Shown in pieces: positions 15,163 to 18,047 of a stretch of 18,047 nucleotides of DNA (its first letter is position 1; each line of letters opens with the position of its first letter). The DNA lies in contig NZ_JODR01000047.1 in assembly GCF_000725885.1 (NCBI RefSeq), positions 1 through 18,047 on the forward strand. The letters run 5' to 3'. Under the pieces are notes generated by a model. It made no database searches. It saw nothing but the letters and a program-made list of their open reading frames with translations, and was not told the DNA's origin. The DNA is from Streptomyces albus subsp. albus (GTDB lineage Bacteria > Actinomycetota > Actinomycetes > Streptomycetales > Streptomycetaceae). The translations under genes and the position numbers were made by a program.

Positions 15163-15363
15163 ATGTGGCGCATCGGCCAGCGCGTACGCGACAGGACGAC
15201 CGGCAAGGAGGGAGAGATCATCCGCATCACCCTCCCGTCGCCCCTCATCTACCGGCTGAGACTCGACGACGATGACGTGCCTCTCGTGGTCTACCGCTAC
15301 GACCATCAACTCGACGTCCCCTCCTCACGCGGCGGGACAGCACCGCAGGACCGCCGCGGATAG
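15163..15363 (+). CDS. Small beta-rich hypothetical protein (66 aa), possibly SH3/KOW-like
   Basis: No family recognised with certainty. The sequence MWRIGQRVRDRTTGKEGEII, then a ...YRLRLDDDDVPLVVYRYDHQLDVP stretch, reads as a run of short beta strands: a G-Q-R-V-x-D start, a T-G-x-E-G turn and alternating hydrophobics. This resembles the small SH3-like barrels of KOW or YodC-type proteins that bind nucleic acid or protein. The last 15 residues are a disordered basic tail. The ATG at 15163 follows the preceding TGA by a single base (TGACATG), with GGGG eight bases upstream, so translation is coupled. A longer in-frame start at 15058 would overlap most of the zinc-finger gene and looks like out-of-frame noise. 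Confidence 0.7.
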   Translation: MWRIGQRVRDRTTGKEGEIIRITLPSPLIYRLRLDDDDVPLVVYRYDHQLDVPSSRGGTAPQDRRG

Positions 15364-15400
15364 GAGCGGGCCGGCCGCGCCCGGCCGGACGCCGGACCTT

Positions 15401-15419
15401 GGCCCGGGCGGGCCGGGCC
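15401..15419. terminator. Bidirectional terminator-like hairpin between convergent genes
   Basis: GGCCCGG at 15401-15407 pairs with CCGGGCC at 15413-15419 around a five-base loop. A second stem, GGCCGG/CCGGCC, is at 15369-15386. Both lie in the 69-base gap between the end of the small + strand operon (15363) and the end of the glycosyltransferase (15433). Confidence 0.5.
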
Positions 15420-15432
15420 GCGGGGCCGCGTC

Positions 15433-16575
15433 TTATGTGCTCTGCTGCGGGGTCGGGGGGAGGCGGTGGGCGCCTCGGGCTTTGCCGGTGACGTCCGTGA
15501 GGAAACCGTGGGCGCGGGGGGACGCCGTACGGGTCAGCCAGGCGGGGTCTATGTCGCAGACGGCGACGGTCACGGCCGTGCCGGCGAGCGCCAGCGGGAG
15601 GGTGTGGACGACGGTGGAGGGGAAGCTGAGGATCGTCCGCCCCACCGGACCGCGGCGGGCGACCAGTTCGAGAGGCAGGTCAGGGCGGACGATCTCCAGG
15701 CCGGTGGCGGCGCTGACCTGCGCCAGCTTTTCGCTGCTCTCCCTGCGGTGCGCGAAATAGCGGGTGGCTCCATAGGCGCGGGCCAGCCCCGCGACGGCCT
15801 CCAGATAGCGCTCGACGTCCACCACACCGGTCTCCACCAGGGAGGTGCCCACCAGATCGGCGCCCTTGGTCAGCCGGGGCGGGCCGAAACGGGCGCGGGT
15901 CCAGGCGAACTCGTTCGCCGTGACGATGACGTTCTCCGGCACCTCCACCGGCATGGAGCTGAAGACCTCCACCCGGTGCGAGCCGTCGGGGCCGGGGGTG
16001 AGACGGCGGCGGGCGCGGCGGGAGACCGGCGCGAACAGCAGACCGCGCACCCCGCCCCGGCTGCCCTTGCGGTGCCAGCGCACGAACCGTTCGCCCCGCG
16101 CCAGCTGGGCGACGAACTCCATCGTCGCCGTACCGTCGTCCACCACCGTCACCCGGCGTTCGGCACGGGACGGGGTGAGGGCCAGCAGCAGTTGGACGTA
16201 GCGGGAGAACGGGTCCCCGATGACCAGGGTCGTGGCCCGGCGCAGCCGGCGGGCCAGGGAGAGGACGCTCTTGGCGGCACCGGCCACCCCGTCGCGGGCC
16301 TCCTCCCAGCGCACGGTGATGCCCTCGTCGCGGGCCAGTTCGGCCATGCGGCGCAGCTGGCCCCGCGTCATCGGGTCGTGCGGCGGCAGCACGACGAGGG
16401 TGAGGGGGCTGGCGGTGCCGGGCGCCGGGTGGTTGTGCGCCCATTCGAGCACGTTGAGGAGCTGGACGGGGCTCTCGACGAACGCGAGAGCTCCCTCCCG
16501 CGGCCCCGGCACGGCCGCCGCCACACTGCCGGGGCCACTCGCGGCTGCTCCTGCGCAGGAGCGGTCACGGGCCAT
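15433..16575 (-). CDS. Polysialyltransferase-like glycosyltransferase
   Basis: Probable cytoplasmic or membrane-associated glycosyltransferase that transfers a nonulosonic acid (sialic acid, Kdn or similar) to a growing surface polymer. The 380-aa product reads as a GT-B fold. ALAFVESPVQLLNVLEWA at about 29-46 matches the opening strand and helix of bacterial alpha-2,8-polysialyltransferase-like proteins. LVIGDPFSRYVQ (117-128) and VVDDGTATMEF (144-154) follow; the DDG corresponds to the D/E-D/E-G motif shared by bacterial sialyltransferase families. RYFAHRRES holds His276 where those enzymes have an H-P motif, with the Pro replaced. LSFPSTVVHTLPL (316-328) looks like the Ser/Thr-rich donor-binding loop. 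The first about 27 residues are Ala/Gly/Pro-rich and may be disordered. GGAG lies 11 bases before the ATG. Its upstream neighbour is a NeuB-type synthase, which fits. Assignment is from remembered motifs, not a profile search. Confidence 0.72.
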   Translation of the reverse strand: MARDRSCAGAAASGPGSVAAAVPGPREGALAFVESPVQLLNVLEWAHNHPAPGTASPLTLVVLPPHDPMTRGQLRRMAELARDEGITVRWEEARDGVAGAAKSVLSLARRLRRATTLVIGDPFSRYVQLLLALTPSRAERRVTVVDDGTATMEFVAQLARGERFVRWHRKGSRGGVRGLLFAPVSRRARRRLTPGPDGSHRVEVFSSMPVEVPENVIVTANEFAWTRARFGPPRLTKGADLVGTSLVETGVVDVERYLEAVAGLARAYGATRYFAHRRESSEKLAQVSAATGLEIVRPDLPLELVARRGPVGRTILSFPSTVVHTLPLALAGTAVTVAVCDIDPAWLTRTASPRAHGFLTDVTGKARGAHRLPPTPQQST

Positions 16576-16890
16576 CTGCGTACACGCTCCGTTCCGCTGT
16601 GGCCGGTACTGAGCCGGTGGGCCGGCTTCTGGTCGTGGGGCCGGGTTTGAGTTGGGGGCAGATTTGAGTTGTAAGGCGGATTTGAGTTGTGGGGGCGGCG
16701 GCCCCGACCCCGGGTGAGGGCCGGTCCGGGCCGGGGACCCGACCTGGCTGGTGGGGCGCCTGCGGGGCCCGGATCTCGCCGGTGGGGCCCGGCCCGGCTT
16801 TCGCGGGCCGCCTGCGCCGGTCGGGCCCCGGCCGGTGGGTGGTGGGGCCGGCCGGGGCCCGCCGGCGCCGGGCCGGTGTGCCGGGACGTG
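16576..16890. other. 315-bp gap between neuB and the glycosyltransferase gene
   Basis: No gene is supported here. It contains the three 18-base repeats described separately and, from about 16697 to 16880, a low-complexity GGCCGGGGCCC-type tract rich in short inverted repeats that could terminate or pause transcription from neuB. A promoter for the glycosyltransferase may lie between 16580 and 16640, but no convincing -10/-35 pair was found. Confidence 0.5.
16643..16696. repeat. Three tandem 18-bp repeats with a TTTGAGTTG core
   Basis: Units GGGTTTGAGTTGGGGGCA (16643), GATTTGAGTTGTAAGGCG (16661) and GATTTGAGTTGTGGGGGC (16679) follow one another without gaps. The shared core is TTTGAGTTG; on the transcribed - strand it reads CAACTCAAA. 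It is strikingly AT-rich for this window and lies 70-120 bases before the glycosyltransferase start, so it may be a binding site array. Confidence 0.85.
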
Positions 16891-17856
16891 TCAGACCGTG
16901 GCCGGCTCGCGGGGCGCCTCGGCGTCCGCCCCCGCGTTGCGCGTCGCCTCGTCGGCCTGGGCGACGACGCCCTTGACGCGCCGCAGCTTGCGCATGGGTG
17001 CCAGCTCGCTGTCGTAGACCTTCTTCACGCCGTCACCGAGGGACTCCTCGATCGTGCGGATGTCCCGCACCAGCCGGGTCAGCCCCTGCGGCTCGACGGA
17101 AGCGGCCTGGTCGGAGCCCCACATGGCGCGGTCCAGGGTGATGTGCCGCTCCACGAAGACGGCGCCCAGGGCGACGGCTGCCAGTGTCGTCTGGAGACCC
17201 GTCTCGTGACCGCTGTAGCCGATCGGGACGTTCGGGTACTCCTCCTGGAGGGTGTTGATGACCCGCAGGTTCAGCTCCTCCGCCTTCGCCGGGTAGGTGG
17301 AGGTGGCGTGGCACAGCACGATGTTCTCGCTGCCCAGCACCTCCACCGCGTGCCGGATCTGCTTCGGGGTGGACATGCCGGTGGAGAGGATGACGGTGCG
17401 GCCCGTGGCGCGCAGCGCCCGCAGCAGGTCGTCGTCGGTGAGGGACGCCGAGGCCACCTTGTGCGCGGGCACGTCGAACTTCTCCAGGAAGGCGACGGCC
17501 TCCTCGTCCCACGGCGAGGCGAACCAGTCGATGCCCCGCTCGGCGCAGTGCTCGGAGATGGCGCGGTACTCGTCCTCGCCGAACTCGACACGGTGCCGGT
17601 AGTCGATGTAGGTCATCCGCCCCCACGGGGTGTCCCGCTCCAGGTCCCACTGGTCGCGCGGGGTGCAGATCTCGGGGGTGCGCTTCTGGAACTTCACCGC
17701 GTCGCAGCCCGCCTCGGCGGCGGCATCGATGAGGGCGAAGGCGTTGTCGAGGTCACCGTTGTGGTTGATGCCGATCTCCCCGGTGACGTACACGGGGTGG
17801 CCCGGGCCGACGGTCTTGGTGCCGAGGGTGCGGGTGCGGGGGCTGATGCTGTTCAT
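16891..17856 (-). CDS. neuB: NeuB-family nonulosonic/sialic acid synthase, apparently lacking a SAF domain
   Basis: Condenses phosphoenolpyruvate with an N-acetylmannosamine-type or mannose-type sugar to a nine-carbon nonulosonic acid (Neu5Ac, Kdn or relative) in the cytoplasm. TIM-barrel motifs are clear: VTGEIGINHNGD at about 24-35, DAVKFQKRTPE at 52-62, WFASPWDEEAV, ILSTGMST, GYSGHETG and VERHITLDRAMWGSD (metal and PEP ligands). The product stops after VKKVYDSELAPMRKLRRVKG plus a polar tail, at 321 aa, whereas classical NeuB of about 345 aa continues into a C-terminal SAF/antifreeze-like domain. The ATG at 17856 is preferred since GGAAG sits eight bases upstream; ATG 17862 and GTG 17865 are in frame but too close to it. 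It lies upstream of a polysialyltransferase-like gene, implying a wall or capsular polymer. Whether it makes Neu5Ac or Kdn cannot be read directly. Confidence 0.9.
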   Translation of the reverse strand: MNSISPRTRTLGTKTVGPGHPVYVTGEIGINHNGDLDNAFALIDAAAEAGCDAVKFQKRTPEICTPRDQWDLERDTPWGRMTYIDYRHRVEFGEDEYRAISEHCAERGIDWFASPWDEEAVAFLEKFDVPAHKVASASLTDDDLLRALRATGRTVILSTGMSTPKQIRHAVEVLGSENIVLCHATSTYPAKAEELNLRVINTLQEEYPNVPIGYSGHETGLQTTLAAVALGAVFVERHITLDRAMWGSDQAASVEPQGLTRLVRDIRTIEESLGDGVKKVYDSELAPMRKLRRVKGVVAQADEATRNAGADAEAPREPATV

Positions 17857-18002
17857 GTTCATCACTTCCGGGGGTTTGTTCCGTGCGAGCCGGCGAAGGG
17901 CTCGGGGTGACGGTGACGGGTCGGTGGCGGACGGGACGGGTAGGGTTTGCGCTGGTCAGGAGGCGGCGGGGGTGGGCGTCGCGGAGGGGCGTGGGGTTCG
18001 TT

Positions 18003-18045
18003 GTGGGTGGGCCCCGTCGAAGGCCCGAGGACCGCCCCCACCCAC
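18003..18045. repeat. Long-loop inverted repeat at the right edge, possible terminator
   Basis: GTGGGTGGG at 18003-18011 is the exact complement of CCCACCCAC at 18037-18045, with a 25-base loop that can pair partly within itself. It lies about 150 bases upstream of neuB and may terminate a gene beyond the window edge. The rest of 17857-18002 is GT/CG-rich, without a convincing promoter for neuB. Confidence 0.4.
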
Positions 18046-18047
18046 CC

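Overview
The window is about 18 kb of very GC-rich DNA with the coding style of Streptomyces or a close relative: strong third-position GC, GTG/TTG starts, short polypurine ribosome sites, probable leaderless promoters and ATGA/GTGA gene overlaps. All identifications come from motifs read in the translated sequence; no database search was run.

Left edge (1-4286). The window opens in the last 17 codons of a probable IS30-family transposase, followed by a probable IS end. Just downstream, on the + strand, is a complete stand-alone nonribosomal peptide synthetase module (C-A-T-TE, 1357 aa). No MbtH, transporter, tailoring gene or second module lies to its right. It converges on the next block across a gap holding eight tandem 18-bp repeats.

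Centre (4531-13375, all - strand). This is a nucleoside uptake and salvage cluster. In transcription order it runs: M20-type amidohydrolase, a 465-bp gap, BMP/PnrA-type lipoprotein, two-domain ABC ATPase, two permeases, cytidine deaminase (cdd) and thymidine phosphorylase (deoA). ATPase to cdd are joined by three 4-base stop/start overlaps. A stem-loop after the lipoprotein gene may favour its expression. The likely logic is that the lipoprotein captures nucleosides, the ABC complex imports them, and Cdd and DeoA deaminate cytidines and phosphorolyse thymidine or deoxyuridine. The gap before the lipoprotein gene carries its predicted promoter and a 54-bp exact duplication.

Regulator block (13631-15363, + strand). 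Divergent from the amidohydrolase is an XRE-type HTH regulator with a long alpha-helical, TPR-like C-terminal region. It is followed by a 63-aa protein with a CxxC...HxxxxH zinc-binding pattern and, one base later, a 66-aa beta-rich protein. This trio is the least explained unit in the window.

Right edge (15433-18047, - strand). A NeuB-family sialic/nonulosonic acid synthase that appears to lack the C-terminal SAF domain lies upstream of a glycosyltransferase resembling bacterial polysialyltransferases. A 315-bp gap with three 18-bp repeats separates them. The pair fits a nonulosonic-acid cell-wall polymer such as the Kdn-containing teichulosonic acid known from Streptomyces. The rest of that pathway, including a CMP-sugar synthetase, is presumably beyond the right edge.
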